Shown here: positions 51,427-62,457 of the stretch, piece by piece
How positions within the stretch are numbered: position 1 is the stretch's first letter
Layout: each line of letters begins with the position of its first letter
Origin: Rhodococcus sp. Leaf247
GTDB lineage: Bacteria > Actinomycetota > Actinomycetes > Mycobacteriales > Mycobacteriaceae
Assembly: GCF_001426185.1 (NCBI RefSeq)
Contig: NZ_LMRP01000003.1
Span: forward strand, 310,001 to 374,000
Length of the DNA: 64,000 nt
Reading direction: 5' to 3'
Program-made: the position numbers and the translations under genes
Notes under the pieces: model-generated
Database searches by the model: none
Told to the model about the DNA's origin: nothing
The model's input: the letters and a program-made list of their open reading frames with translations, nothing else

Positions 51427-52277
51427 AAACGACTACCGAACGTTCCAGCGAGCGCGCAGGCGCCCGCGACGACGTCCCGTCGGTCACCTCCGCAGCCGGA
51501 TCTGCGGTCGCCGCCGAGGGGCGCACGCGCTCGTCGGTCATCACCCTTCTCCTGGAGGAGGGGCCGATCAGCGCGACCGACGTCGGTTCCCGGCTCGGGA
51601 TCAGCGCGGCCGGAGTGCGCAGGCACCTCGATGCTCTCATCGACGCGGGCGACGCGCGCGTCACCATGACGCCGCGGCCCGGCTCCCGCACGCGTGGCCG
51701 TCCGGCCAAGATGTTCTCGCTCACCGCCCGAGGACGATCACGGTTGGGGCACTCGTACGACGACCTGGCCGGCGCGGCCATGCGTCACCTCCGGGAGATC
51801 GGCGGCGACGATGCGGTCCGCACCTTCGCGCGTCGTCGCATCCAGTCCATCGTCGCCGACGTCGAGCCCGCGGACACCTCGTCGCACGAATCGGTGTCAC
51901 GCACGGCCGATGCCATCGCCGAGGCGCTGACGGACTCCGGATTCGCCGCCTCCACCAGGCCGGTCGGGAACGGCGTCCAGATCTGCCAGCACCATTGCCC
52001 GGTGTCGCACGTCGCCGCAGAGTTCCCGGAACTGTGCACCGCGGAGAGGGAAGCCTTCGCCGACCTCCTCGGAACGCACGTCCAGCGCCTCGCGACCATC
52101 GCCAACGGCGATTGCGCGTGCACGACACATGTGCCCCTTCGCACACTGTCGACCCCCGATTCCGGCAATACCGACGACGACGTCGGTGTTGCACCAGGCG
52201 AAGTCGCACACGACGACGCCGCCACCGACCCCACAGTCAGTCTCACGCTCGATCGCCTCCGGAAGGAGCCCGCATGA
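51423..52277 (+). CDS. sufR: Fe-S cluster-sensing repressor SufR
   Basis: Represses the suf operon when holding a 4Fe-4S cluster. 284 residues: disordered start, winged helix-turn-helix (residues ~35-105, [19 protein letters not shown]), dimerisation region, and the cluster-binding cysteines 188, 192, 205 and 231/233 ([30 protein letters not shown]). The C-terminal ~40 residues are acidic and nonconserved. GTG 51423 lies inside its own operator. First gene of sufR-B-D-C-S-U-T; the stop overlaps sufB (ATGA). Confidence 0.95.
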   Translation: MKTTTERSSERAGARDDVPSVTSAAGSAVAAEGRTRSSVITLLLEEGPISATDVGSRLGISAAGVRRHLDALIDAGDARVTMTPRPGSRTRGRPAKMFSLTARGRSRLGHSYDDLAGAAMRHLREIGGDDAVRTFARRRIQSIVADVEPADTSSHESVSRTADAIAEALTDSGFAASTRPVGNGVQICQHHCPVSHVAAEFPELCTAEREAFADLLGTHVQRLATIANGDCACTTHVPLRTLSTPDSGNTDDDVGVAPGEVAHDDAATDPTVSLTLDRLRKEPA

Positions 52278-53725
52278 CCGTCACACCAGACCAGGTGACC
52301 CCCACGGTGCCCGCGACACTCACGCAGGACGAGACCATCGCCTCGCTGGGTACCTACGGATACGGCTGGTCGGACTCCGACGTCGCCGGCGCGAGCGCGA
52401 AGCGAGGCCTCTCCGAGGCCGTCGTGCGTGACATCTCGCAGAAGAAGAGCGAGTCCGAGTGGATGCTCGAGACGCGTCTGAAGGCCCTCAAGACCTTCGA
52501 CCGCAAGCCCATGCCCAACTGGGGTTCGAACCTCGACGGCATCGACTTCGACAACATCAAGTACTTCGTGCGCTCCAGCGAGAAGCAGGCCGCGACCTGG
52601 GACGACCTGCCGGCGGACATCAAGAACACGTACGACCGTCTCGGCATCCCGGAGGCGGAGAAGCAACGCCTCGTGTCCGGTGTCGCGGCACAGTACGAGT
52701 CCGAGGTCGTCTACCACTCGATCCGCGAGGACCTCGAGGAGCAAGGTGTCATCTTCATGGACACCGACACGGGCCTGCGTGAGCACCCGGAGATCTTCAA
52801 GGAGTACTTCGGCTCGGTCATCCCGGCCGGAGACAACAAGTTCTCGGCGCTGAACACCGCCGTGTGGTCCGGTGGATCCTTCATCTACGTGCCCCCGGGC
52901 GTCCACGTCGACATCCCGCTGCAGGCGTACTTCCGCATCAACACCGAGAACATGGGCCAGTTCGAGCGGACGCTCATCATCGTCGACGAGGGTGCCTACG
53001 TGCACTACGTCGAGGGATGCACCGCGCCGATCTACAAGTCCGACTCGCTGCACTCCGCCGTCGTGGAGATCATCGTCAAGAAGGGTGGTCGGTGCCGCTA
53101 CACCACCATCCAGAACTGGTCGAACAACGTCTACAACCTGGTGACCAAGCGCGCCAAGGCAGAGGCCGGCGCCACCATGGAGTGGATCGACGGCAACATC
53201 GGCTCCAAGGTCACCATGAAGTACCCCGCGGTCTGGATGACCGGTGAGCACGCCAAGGGCGAGGTTCTCTCCGTGGCGTTCGCCGGTGAGGGTCAGCACC
53301 AGGACACCGGGTCCAAGATGCTGCACCTCGCGCCGAACACGTCCTCGAACATCGTCAGCAAGTCCGTGGCACGCGGCGGCGGCCGCACGTCCTACCGTGG
53401 TCTGATCCAGATCAACAAGGGCGCGCACGGGTCTCGCTCCACCGTCAAGTGTGACGCCCTGCTGGTCGACCAGATCAGCCGCAGCGACACCTACCCGTAC
53501 GTCGACATCCGCGAGGACGACGTGACGATGGGTCACGAGGCCACCGTGTCCAAGGTCAGCGACGACCAGCTCTTCTACCTGATGAGCCGCGGGCTCACCG
53601 AGGACGAGGCGATGGCCATGGTTGTCCGCGGCTTCGTCGAGCCCATCGCGAAGGAGCTCCCCATGGAGTACGCCCTCGAACTCAACCGCCTGATCGAACT
53701 GCAGATGGAGGGATCGGTCGGATGA
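52274..53725 (+). CDS. sufB: Fe-S cluster assembly scaffold protein SufB
   Basis: Forms the SufBC2D scaffold on which clusters are built. 483 residues, so no intein, unlike the interrupted M. tuberculosis gene. Conserved stretches: [55 protein letters not shown] and the C-terminal [17 protein letters not shown]. Cys in the core [11 protein letters not shown] is kept. ATG 52274 has GGAAGGAG upstream. In-frame open sequence extends to 49889 but lies antisense to mptB. Confidence 0.96.
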   Translation: MTVTPDQVTPTVPATLTQDETIASLGTYGYGWSDSDVAGASAKRGLSEAVVRDISQKKSESEWMLETRLKALKTFDRKPMPNWGSNLDGIDFDNIKYFVRSSEKQAATWDDLPADIKNTYDRLGIPEAEKQRLVSGVAAQYESEVVYHSIREDLEEQGVIFMDTDTGLREHPEIFKEYFGSVIPAGDNKFSALNTAVWSGGSFIYVPPGVHVDIPLQAYFRINTENMGQFERTLIIVDEGAYVHYVEGCTAPIYKSDSLHSAVVEIIVKKGGRCRYTTIQNWSNNVYNLVTKRAKAEAGATMEWIDGNIGSKVTMKYPAVWMTGEHAKGEVLSVAFAGEGQHQDTGSKMLHLAPNTSSNIVSKSVARGGGRTSYRGLIQINKGAHGSRSTVKCDALLVDQISRSDTYPYVDIREDDVTMGHEATVSKVSDDQLFYLMSRGLTEDEAMAMVVRGFVEPIAKELPMEYALELNRLIELQMEGSVG

Positions 53726-54939
53726 CCTCGCCCCACAGTGATGTCACCACCGGCTCTGCCGGCGTGATCGGCGCCGTCGTCGGCGAGAACAAGCGTGAGA
53801 TCGTCGCGAACAAGGGCGCGCAGTTCTCGTCGTACGACGTCGAGGCGTTCGAGATCCCGTCCGGTCGCGACGAGATCTGGCGCTTCACGCCGCTGCGTCG
53901 ACTCCGCGGTCTGCACGACGGGTCGGCGACAGCGACCGGCACCGCCCGTGTGACGGTGTCCGACGCTCCGGAGTCGGTGCGCGTCGAGACCGTCGGTCGT
54001 GAGGACCAGCGTCTCGGCAAGGCCGGCGTGCCCGCCGACCGTGTCGCGGCGCAGGCCTACTCGTCGTTCGAGTCCGCCACCATCGTCACCGTCGCCGGTG
54101 AGGCCGAGCTCTCCGAGCCTCTCACCATCACGGTCGACGGCCCCGGCGCCGACTCGGTCGCCTACGGACACCTCCAGATCCGGGTCGAGGCGTTCGCTCG
54201 CGCCACCGTCGTGCTCGAGCAGCGCGGCGGCGGCACCTACGCCGAGAACGTCGAGTTCCTCGTGGCCGACAGCGCACAGCTCACGGTCGTGGCGCTGCAG
54301 GAGTGGGACGACGACGCCGTGCACGTGGCGTCGCATCACGCCTCGGTCGGACGCGACAGTGTCCTGCGGTACTTCTCGGTCAGTCTCGGTGGAGACCTGG
54401 TGCGGCTCACCCCGACCGTCAACTTCACCGGTCCGGGCGGCGACGCCGAACTGCTCGGCCTGTACTTCGCCGACGACGGTCAGCACCTCGAGCAGCGGTT
54501 GCTGGTCAACCACACGGCGCCCAACTGCAAGTCGAACGTCGTCTACAAGGGCGCGCTGCAGGGTGACCCCGCGTCGAAGAAGCCCGATACGCGCACTGTG
54601 TGGATCGGCGACGTCGTCATCGGCGCCAAGGCGGAGGGCACGGACACCTTCGAGCTCAACCGCAACCTGATCCTGACCGACGGTGCGCGCGCGGATTCCG
54701 TGCCGAACCTCGAGATCGAGACAGGGGAGATCGCCGGCGCCGGGCACGCGAGTGCCACCGGACGGTTCGACGACGAGCAGCTCTTCTACCTGCGGTCGCG
54801 CGGTATCCCCGAGGATCAGGCGCGCAAGCTCGTGGTGCGTGGGTTCTTCCACGACATCATCGCCAAGATCCCCGTCGATTCGATCCGGACACGCTTGTCC
54901 GACGCGGTCGAAGCAGAACTCGCCATCACCGGCGTCTGA
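53722..54939 (+). CDS. sufD: Fe-S cluster assembly protein SufD
   Basis: SufB paralogue that completes the SufBCD scaffold. 405 residues. Beta-helix core with [38 protein letters not shown], and the end [20 protein letters not shown] that matches SufB. ATG 53722 overlaps sufB by 4 nt. A 51-bp gap with AAGGA precedes sufC. Confidence 0.95.
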   Translation: MTSPHSDVTTGSAGVIGAVVGENKREIVANKGAQFSSYDVEAFEIPSGRDEIWRFTPLRRLRGLHDGSATATGTARVTVSDAPESVRVETVGREDQRLGKAGVPADRVAAQAYSSFESATIVTVAGEAELSEPLTITVDGPGADSVAYGHLQIRVEAFARATVVLEQRGGGTYAENVEFLVADSAQLTVVALQEWDDDAVHVASHHASVGRDSVLRYFSVSLGGDLVRLTPTVNFTGPGGDAELLGLYFADDGQHLEQRLLVNHTAPNCKSNVVYKGALQGDPASKKPDTRTVWIGDVVIGAKAEGTDTFELNRNLILTDGARADSVPNLEIETGEIAGAGHASATGRFDDEQLFYLRSRGIPEDQARKLVVRGFFHDIIAKIPVDSIRTRLSDAVEAELAITGV

Positions 54940-54990
54940 TCGCTCGACCCACCACACTCTCGTCACCATTTCCGACAGGCAAGGAACTTC

Positions 54991-57495
<2,505 letters not shown>

Positions 57496-57499
<4 letters not shown>

Positions 57500-57843
57500 C
57501 CGATACCGACAGCAGCGCAGCGGCGCCCGATTCCGTCATCGAGGACCTCGAGGAGGCCATGCGTGACGTCGTCGACCCCGAACTGGGCATCAACGTCGTC
57601 GACCTGGGTCTCGTCTACGGGATCTCCATCGACGACGCGGCAGTGGTGACACTGGACATGACGCTCACGTCCGCGGCGTGCCCGCTGACCGACGTGATCG
57701 AGGATCAGAGCCGCACGGCCCTGGTGCGGAGCGGGTTGGCCGAGGAACTCAAGATCAACTGGGTCTGGATGCCGCCGTGGGGTCCGGACAAGATCACCGA
57801 CGACGGACGCGAACAGCTTCGCGCCCTCGGATTCACGGTCTGA
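57496..57843 (+). CDS. sufT: SufT-like DUF59 (MIP18) Fe-S maturation protein
   Basis: Helper for Fe-S protein maturation (Rv1466 family). 115 residues. Family motifs DPELGINVVDLGLVYGI and MTLTSAACPLTDVI with the reactive Cys, then WMPPWGPDKITDDGREQLRA. ATG 57496 has GGAGGA upstream and overlaps sufU. Its last 11 bp overlap the end of the convergent GNAT gene. Confidence 0.93.
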
Positions 57844-59017
57844 CCGTCTTGCTGAAGATGCGGTACGTCCTGCTCGGGTCCACCGGGTAGGACGCCCGCA
57901 CCGAGCGGAACCAGCCGCCGTCAGCGAGTACCGGTGCAGCTTCGATGGAGTCGTATCCGCGGTCGTGGATGCGCTGGAACAGTTCGAAGATCAGTAACGC
58001 CGACGTGCCCTTGTCCGGGCACTCGGGATCGACGAACATCATGTCCAGACGCACGTGCGAGCGGTGCTTGCGACCGCCGGGCCCACGCCACCGCGCGATG
58101 GTGTGAAGATCTCGCAGGACGCCGAAGCGTGAGCGCACCGCCCCGAGCGCAGCCTTGTTGACGTCTGGAATGCCCATGACGAAACCGACCACCGTGCCGT
58201 CGAGCTCGGCAAAGAGCACGATCTCGCGGTCGAGGATCGGTCGCATCGTCGCGACCAGCTCCTGGATCTCGTCGGGTTCGACCGGGGTGAATCCCCAGAA
58301 CGAGCTGAACGCCGAGTTGTAGAGCACGCGCAGCTTCTCGACGTCCTCGTCGAAGGTGGCGTCGTTCATCGGTCGGATGGTCACCGACGACCGAGCTTTC
58401 CACCGCTGGCCCATCGCGTACTTGCGTTCGAACGGCTTCGTCTGGACCAAGCTGTGCGGATCGTCGTGATAGAAGCTGTGGAACTCCTTGATGCTCGTCA
58501 TGCCCCAGCTCTCGACGAGCTCGGCGTAGTACGGCGGGTTGTGCGGCATGCCGACCAACGGCGGAATGTCGTTGCCGTGCACCAGTATTCCCGCGCTCCA
58601 CAACAGCGACGGGCTCATGGGTCCCACCAGTGTGGTCAGCGACTTCGCAGTGGCCCACTCGGCTGCCGCATCGAGCAGCGCGTGCGCCGCCTCGACATCG
58701 TCGAGGCATTCGAAGTACCCGAAGTACGCCGTGGGTTCGTCGTAGTGAGCGATGAACACCAGGTCGGCGATGGCGGCGATGCGCCCCACCAGTGTCGAGC
58801 CGCGGTAGGCGAGGAAAGCCTGGCTGGTCATGCGACCGCTCGTCTTCTCCGACGGCTTCCGCAACATCGTGCCGACGTCCGCGATGTCGCCGGGGATCCA
58901 GTTGCGATCCGACGCGTACACGACGAAGGGGACCTTCGAGAACGCTGCCCAGTCCCGTCGAGAACGGACGGGCGTCACGGTGACCGTGCCGACGGCCGTG
59001 TCGGTCTTCGTTGTCAT
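57833..59017 (-). CDS. GNAT-fold acyltransferase-like protein (YghO-type), fourth gene of lipid-like cluster
   Basis: 394 residues. Two halves: an N-terminal segment PFVVYASDRNWIPGD with TLVGRIAAIADLVF and YFGYFECLDDVEAAHALLDA, then GPMSPSLLWSAGILVHGND and MPHNPPYYAELVESWGM; the C-terminal half has a second acetyltransferase-like fold (ELDGTVVGFVMGIPDVN, DMMFVDPECPDKGTSALLIF). This resembles a widespread, poorly characterised GNAT group that some bacteria use for lipid amine acylation; that link is from memory and unproven here. ATG 59017 overlaps the PSD-like stop by 4 nt. Ends in an 11-bp overlap with sufT. Confidence 0.75.
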   Translation of the reverse strand: MTTKTDTAVGTVTVTPVRSRRDWAAFSKVPFVVYASDRNWIPGDIADVGTMLRKPSEKTSGRMTSQAFLAYRGSTLVGRIAAIADLVFIAHYDEPTAYFGYFECLDDVEAAHALLDAAAEWATAKSLTTLVGPMSPSLLWSAGILVHGNDIPPLVGMPHNPPYYAELVESWGMTSIKEFHSFYHDDPHSLVQTKPFERKYAMGQRWKARSSVTIRPMNDATFDEDVEKLRVLYNSAFSSFWGFTPVEPDEIQELVATMRPILDREIVLFAELDGTVVGFVMGIPDVNKAALGAVRSRFGVLRDLHTIARWRGPGGRKHRSHVRLDMMFVDPECPDKGTSALLIFELFQRIHDRGYDSIEAAPVLADGGWFRSVRASYPVDPSRTYRIFSKTVRP

Positions 59018-59766
59018 GACACTCCTCCGAGTACCTGTTCGTGTGCCTGGACGCGAGCGCGGGCCACCACCGACTCCCCGGCCCACACGTACTGGCCGGG
59101 TCGGACCAGAATCGCGTCGTCGCCGTCGAGGAGGTCGTCGGGCAGGAACACGTCGCACTGGGAGCCGAATCGGATGAGGCCGTACTGCTCGCCGCGTTCG
59201 AGTCGGTCGTCGACGTCGGTGTGGGCGACGATCCGGTCGACCCACAGGTCTGCGATCTGAGTGACGAAGACCGTGGAACCGGCGTCGTGTCGGATGCCGA
59301 TGGTGAGGCGTTCGTTGGTCAGCAAGTAGTCGCACCCCTCGTCGTACGGGGTGCGGTGCAACACCAGATTGGCCGTCATGCGGGCCATCGACCTGTTGAA
59401 CGGGGCGGCGCCGCGATGTTCACGGAGCACGACTGTCCCTCCGACGGGGGCGCGGTTGCGGTGGACGGAGTGCTCCGTCATGTACGTCCCGATCAGCCAC
59501 CCGCTGGCATCGGACTCGACGCCCGCGTACTCGGACAACCGTATGGAGCGTCGCTTCTTCACGGCGATGGGCAGTTCGCCGCGCTCGACCCGTTTGACGT
59601 ACGTGACGTAGCCGTCGGCCGCCGACACGATCGACGACGGGTCTGCCGGCGGTGTGCGGTCGGGGTCGCGCAGGAACGCCGCGGTCCGCCAATACGAGTA
59701 GCCGCCGACGAGGAGCGCGGCGGCGGCCGATCCGAGGACCCCCACTGCGGGTAGTCGGGATGTCAC
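59014..59766 (-). CDS. Phosphatidylserine decarboxylase-like protein
   Basis: 250 residues. An N-terminal hydrophobic segment (residues ~7-23) may anchor it. The catalytic set of PSDs is kept: Asp51 in VSAADGYVTYV, His102 in EHSVHRNRAPVGG, and a Gly201-Ser202 cleavage site in LIRFGSQCDVFLP, where self-cleavage would make the pyruvoyl group. The GSQ form differs from GSS/GST of classical PSDs and is closer to the short class, so the substrate could be another phospho-serine lipid. GTG 59766 and the stop both overlap their neighbours by 4 nt. Confidence 0.82.
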   Translation of the reverse strand: MTSRLPAVGVLGSAAAALLVGGYSYWRTAAFLRDPDRTPPADPSSIVSAADGYVTYVKRVERGELPIAVKKRRSIRLSEYAGVESDASGWLIGTYMTEHSVHRNRAPVGGTVVLREHRGAAPFNRSMARMTANLVLHRTPYDEGCDYLLTNERLTIGIRHDAGSTVFVTQIADLWVDRIVAHTDVDDRLERGEQYGLIRFGSQCDVFLPDDLLDGDDAILVRPGQYVWAGESVVARARVQAHEQVLGGVS

Positions 59767-60023
59767 GAGGGGCTCTTTCCGTGATCGATCCGTTCGACGA
59801 GCGCGATGAACGCGTCGTACAGCCGTGTGCGGAGGACGCTGTCGAGTGCGACCGCTGCGAGTCCGAGTGTGCCCAGGGCGACGTAGTAGAGAAGGCCCAG
59901 GGTGAACTCGACGAAGTCGCCGGCGAACACGCGTACGCGGTAGCGCAGGCCCGACTCGAGGAAGACCGGCTGAGGGGGCACCCGGCCGGCGCGTGCCGGC
60001 CGGGGAGTGGGGCGCACCGTCAC
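59763..60023 (-). CDS. Small membrane protein (86 residues) in the lipid-like cluster
   Basis: A Pro/Arg-rich N-terminus (~25 residues), then FLESGLRYRVRVFAGDFVEF, a hydrophobic helix LGLLYYVALGTLGLAAVAL (residues ~45-63), and a short amphipathic end RTRLYDAFIALVERIDHGKS. No family recognised. GTG 60023 overlaps the reductase stop (GTGA) and its stop overlaps the PSD-like start by 4 nt; GTG 60017 is an alternative start. Its tight coupling suggests it is a subunit or membrane anchor for the neighbours. Confidence 0.7.
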   Translation of the reverse strand: MTVRPTPRPARAGRVPPQPVFLESGLRYRVRVFAGDFVEFTLGLLYYVALGTLGLAAVALDSVLRTRLYDAFIALVERIDHGKSPS

Positions 60024-61378
60024 GCAGTGACCAGCCGCGTCCGGGTGCCGGCGTGACGGAACTGGATCTTCGACAGGTAGAGCGCGAACAGCGCGTCGTG
60101 ATCCCACGTCGATCCGTCGAAGCCGGCCGGCATACGCGACGGGGCGTTGGACCGCCGGATGAGGTCGTTGACGTCGGAGCCCAACAGAGATGCGGTCTTC
60201 TCGACGGGAATCTTGCTGTCGACGATCGCCTTGAACTCCGTCCACGGCACCAGCTTCAGTCCGAGTGCATTCGCGATCACCGCATTGCTGTACTCGACGG
60301 GATTCGACGGCACCAGGTGGTGCATCGTGTCGTCGCCGAGTGCGTTGTCGGTGAGCACGCGGGCGAGAACGTCGACCGGGGCGTAGTTCATGCCCGGTCC
60401 GTCCCACATGACTCCGACGGCGTTCGCGAGTTCGATGGCGCGCCAGAAGCTGTACACGCGACCCGGGTCCTTACCCACCGTCGTGCTGCCCAGGACGTAG
60501 GGGGACTGCGCCAGGGTCACGGACGCGACGCCGTCGCGTGCGAGCCACCCCAGGAGTTCACCGTTGATCCACTTCATCTGGCAGTAGCCGGAGTACCACC
60601 AGGAATCGGGTCGCTGGAAGTCCTCGGGGCTGGTGTAGATGAAGGCACCGATCGACCCCATGTACGTCAGATGCTTGCGACGGTCCTCGAGAGTGAACTG
60701 GACGACGCGCAGGAGGCTCTCGAACCAGTCCTGGCGCAGCTCGACGTAGGAGGAGTCGTAGTCGGTCGAGCTGGCCGAGTTGAACACCTGGTCGACGGTT
60801 CCGCGGAGTTCGAGGTAGGTGTCCTCGTCCAGACCGAACCGCGACCGCGTCGGCACCGCCTCGAGGACGACGATCTTCGAGCGGTCGATCGCCGTGATCG
60901 AGTAGTTCTCGACCGTCTCGTAGAACCGCTCCACCGCGGTGGAGTCGCCCGCGGACCGCACGCCGGCGTACACGCGTGTCACCTCGGGACGCGTCGACAG
61001 TTCGGCGACGAGGTGAGCGCCGACGAATCCGTTCGCGCCGAAGACGAGGGCGACCTCCGCAGCGGGGGCGGCCATCTGCTGGACGAGCTCCACCGTGGCC
61101 GGGTCGACGACCGGCCGGAGAAGCTCGGGGGAGCCGGCGCTGAGCGCGGCGATGTCCGCGTACTTCCGGGAGAACAGCAGCGACGGTGCGTCGGCCGTCA
61201 GCGGTACGACAGGGCTGACGAGGTGGCCGTCGTTGGCAACGGTGGTGAACGTGTAGTCGTCGAACAATGTGACTCCCCCGAGTAGTGGTGCATGTGCGAT
61301 ACGACGCACGATTTCTTCTACGACGACAGTAGGAGCGTCGTTCGGGAGACCAACCGCGTTCGGCGTTGTGAGCCACAC
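60020..61378 (-). CDS. SDR / thioester-reductase-like oxidoreductase, first gene of lipid-like cluster
   Basis: 452 residues. Residues ~1-108 match nothing I recognise. From ~109 comes an extended SDR fold: VALVFGANGFVGAHLVAEL (Gly114, Gly117, Gly120), the mid-strand FNSASSTDYDS, LTYMGSIGAFIYTS and the catalytic Tyr265/Lys269 in SGYCQMKWINGELL. The C-terminal third resembles thioester/fatty-acyl reductase substrate domains (PNMYAPVDV-like GMNYAPVDVLARVL). Likely reduces an acyl thioester or a related carbonyl with NADPH (inference). GTG 61378 is the chosen start; support for it is moderate. Lies 62 bp downstream of ku. Confidence 0.75.
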   Translation of the reverse strand: MWLTTPNAVGLPNDAPTVVVEEIVRRIAHAPLLGGVTLFDDYTFTTVANDGHLVSPVVPLTADAPSLLFSRKYADIAALSAGSPELLRPVVDPATVELVQQMAAPAAEVALVFGANGFVGAHLVAELSTRPEVTRVYAGVRSAGDSTAVERFYETVENYSITAIDRSKIVVLEAVPTRSRFGLDEDTYLELRGTVDQVFNSASSTDYDSSYVELRQDWFESLLRVVQFTLEDRRKHLTYMGSIGAFIYTSPEDFQRPDSWWYSGYCQMKWINGELLGWLARDGVASVTLAQSPYVLGSTTVGKDPGRVYSFWRAIELANAVGVMWDGPGMNYAPVDVLARVLTDNALGDDTMHHLVPSNPVEYSNAVIANALGLKLVPWTEFKAIVDSKIPVEKTASLLGSDVNDLIRRSNAPSRMPAGFDGSTWDHDALFALYLSKIQFRHAGTRTRLVTA

Positions 61379-61439
61379 GGATTCAGGGCGCCGCGTTTGT
61401 GAAGGTCGTGCTCGCGTGCACGTCGGGGCGGAATCGTCG

Positions 61440-62414
61440 TCAGGCTCCCTTGCGGTGCTGCTCCTGCGAGTCGGCCTTCTTCGCCGCGGTCTTCTTGGCG
61501 GGGGCTTTCTTGGCGGGAGCCTTCTTCGCGGCCGCTTTCTTCGCCGGAGCCTTCTTGGCGGGTGCCTTCTCGGCCGGAGCCTTCGACGACTCGCCGCCCG
61601 AGGTGTCGCTGCGACCCTTGCCGGAGCGACCGGCCGCTTCGACGCTGCGTTGCAGCGCGGCGACGAGGTCGACCACCTCGGCGTCCTCGCCGGAGTCCGC
61701 GTCGTCGTCGCGTTCGGCGTGGATGACCTTCTCGCCACCGTTCTCGATCGCCTCGTCGAGCACCTTGCGGAGCTCGATCTGGTAGTCGTCGGTGTACTCG
61801 GACGGGTCGAAGTCACCGGACATGCTCTCGACGAGCGCACCGGCCATCTTCAGCTCCTGGGGCCGGGGAGCGGTGACGTCGTCCAGGGACGAGAACTCGG
61901 CCGCGCGGACCTCGTCGGGCCACAGCAATGTCTGGATCATGAGCACGTTCTCGTGCACGCGCAGCGCAGCCAATCGCGTCTTCTGACGGAGAGTGAAGTG
62001 CACCAGCGCCGTGCGATCGGTCTCGGCCAGCGTTTCCCGCAGCAGGACGTACGCCTTCGGCGAGGTGGAGTCCGGTTCGAGGTAGTAGCTCTTGTCGAAG
62101 AGGATGGGGTCGATCTGCTCGGTGGGCACGAACTCGAGTACCGGAATCTCGTGCTTCTCCGCTGCGGGGAGCGTGGAGAAGTCCTGATCGGTCAGGACGA
62201 CCCGGTCACCGTCCGGCGACTCGTAGGCCTTGTCGATGTCCGCGAACTGGACCGACTCGCCGCAGACCGAGCACTTGCGGTCGTACTTGATGCGCCCGCC
62301 GTCCTTGCCGTGGACCTGGTGGAATTTGATGTCGTGGTCCTCGGTGGCGGTGTACACCTTGACCGGCACGTTCACCAGGCCGAAGGCGATGGCGCCTTTC
62401 CAGATCGATCGCAT
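61440..62414 (-). CDS. ku: Non-homologous end-joining protein Ku
   Basis: Homodimeric DNA-end-binding ring that recruits LigD. 324 residues. Core start RSIWKGAIAFGLVNVPVKVY, the CxxC-containing YDRKCSVCGESV (a feature of some bacterial Ku), and VLEFVPTEQIDPILFDKSYY. The last ~50 residues are a Lys/Ala/Pro tail of PAKKA-type repeats, found in many actinobacterial Ku proteins and thought to aid DNA binding. ATG 62414. No ligD in the window. Confidence 0.95.
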   Translation of the reverse strand: MRSIWKGAIAFGLVNVPVKVYTATEDHDIKFHQVHGKDGGRIKYDRKCSVCGESVQFADIDKAYESPDGDRVVLTDQDFSTLPAAEKHEIPVLEFVPTEQIDPILFDKSYYLEPDSTSPKAYVLLRETLAETDRTALVHFTLRQKTRLAALRVHENVLMIQTLLWPDEVRAAEFSSLDDVTAPRPQELKMAGALVESMSGDFDPSEYTDDYQIELRKVLDEAIENGGEKVIHAERDDDADSGEDAEVVDLVAALQRSVEAAGRSGKGRSDTSGGESSKAPAEKAPAKKAPAKKAAAKKAPAKKAPAKKTAAKKADSQEQHRKGA

Positions 62415-62457
62415 GTGTCCAATCTTGGGCCACGCGCGGTCACATTTCCAGCACCCG

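Noticed and set aside
49889-52273. Plus-strand open frame of ~800 codons running into sufB
   Set aside because: It is antisense to mptB and overlaps sufR in another frame; low-complexity Arg/Gly content and no family match.
61450-61600. CRISPR-like short repeats in the ku 3' end
   Set aside because: Repeats are in frame, lack unique spacers, and encode the PAKKA tail.
61379-61840. Upstream extension of the reductase frame into ku
   Set aside because: Arg/Thr-rich shadow of the ku Lys tail; no coding support above 61378.
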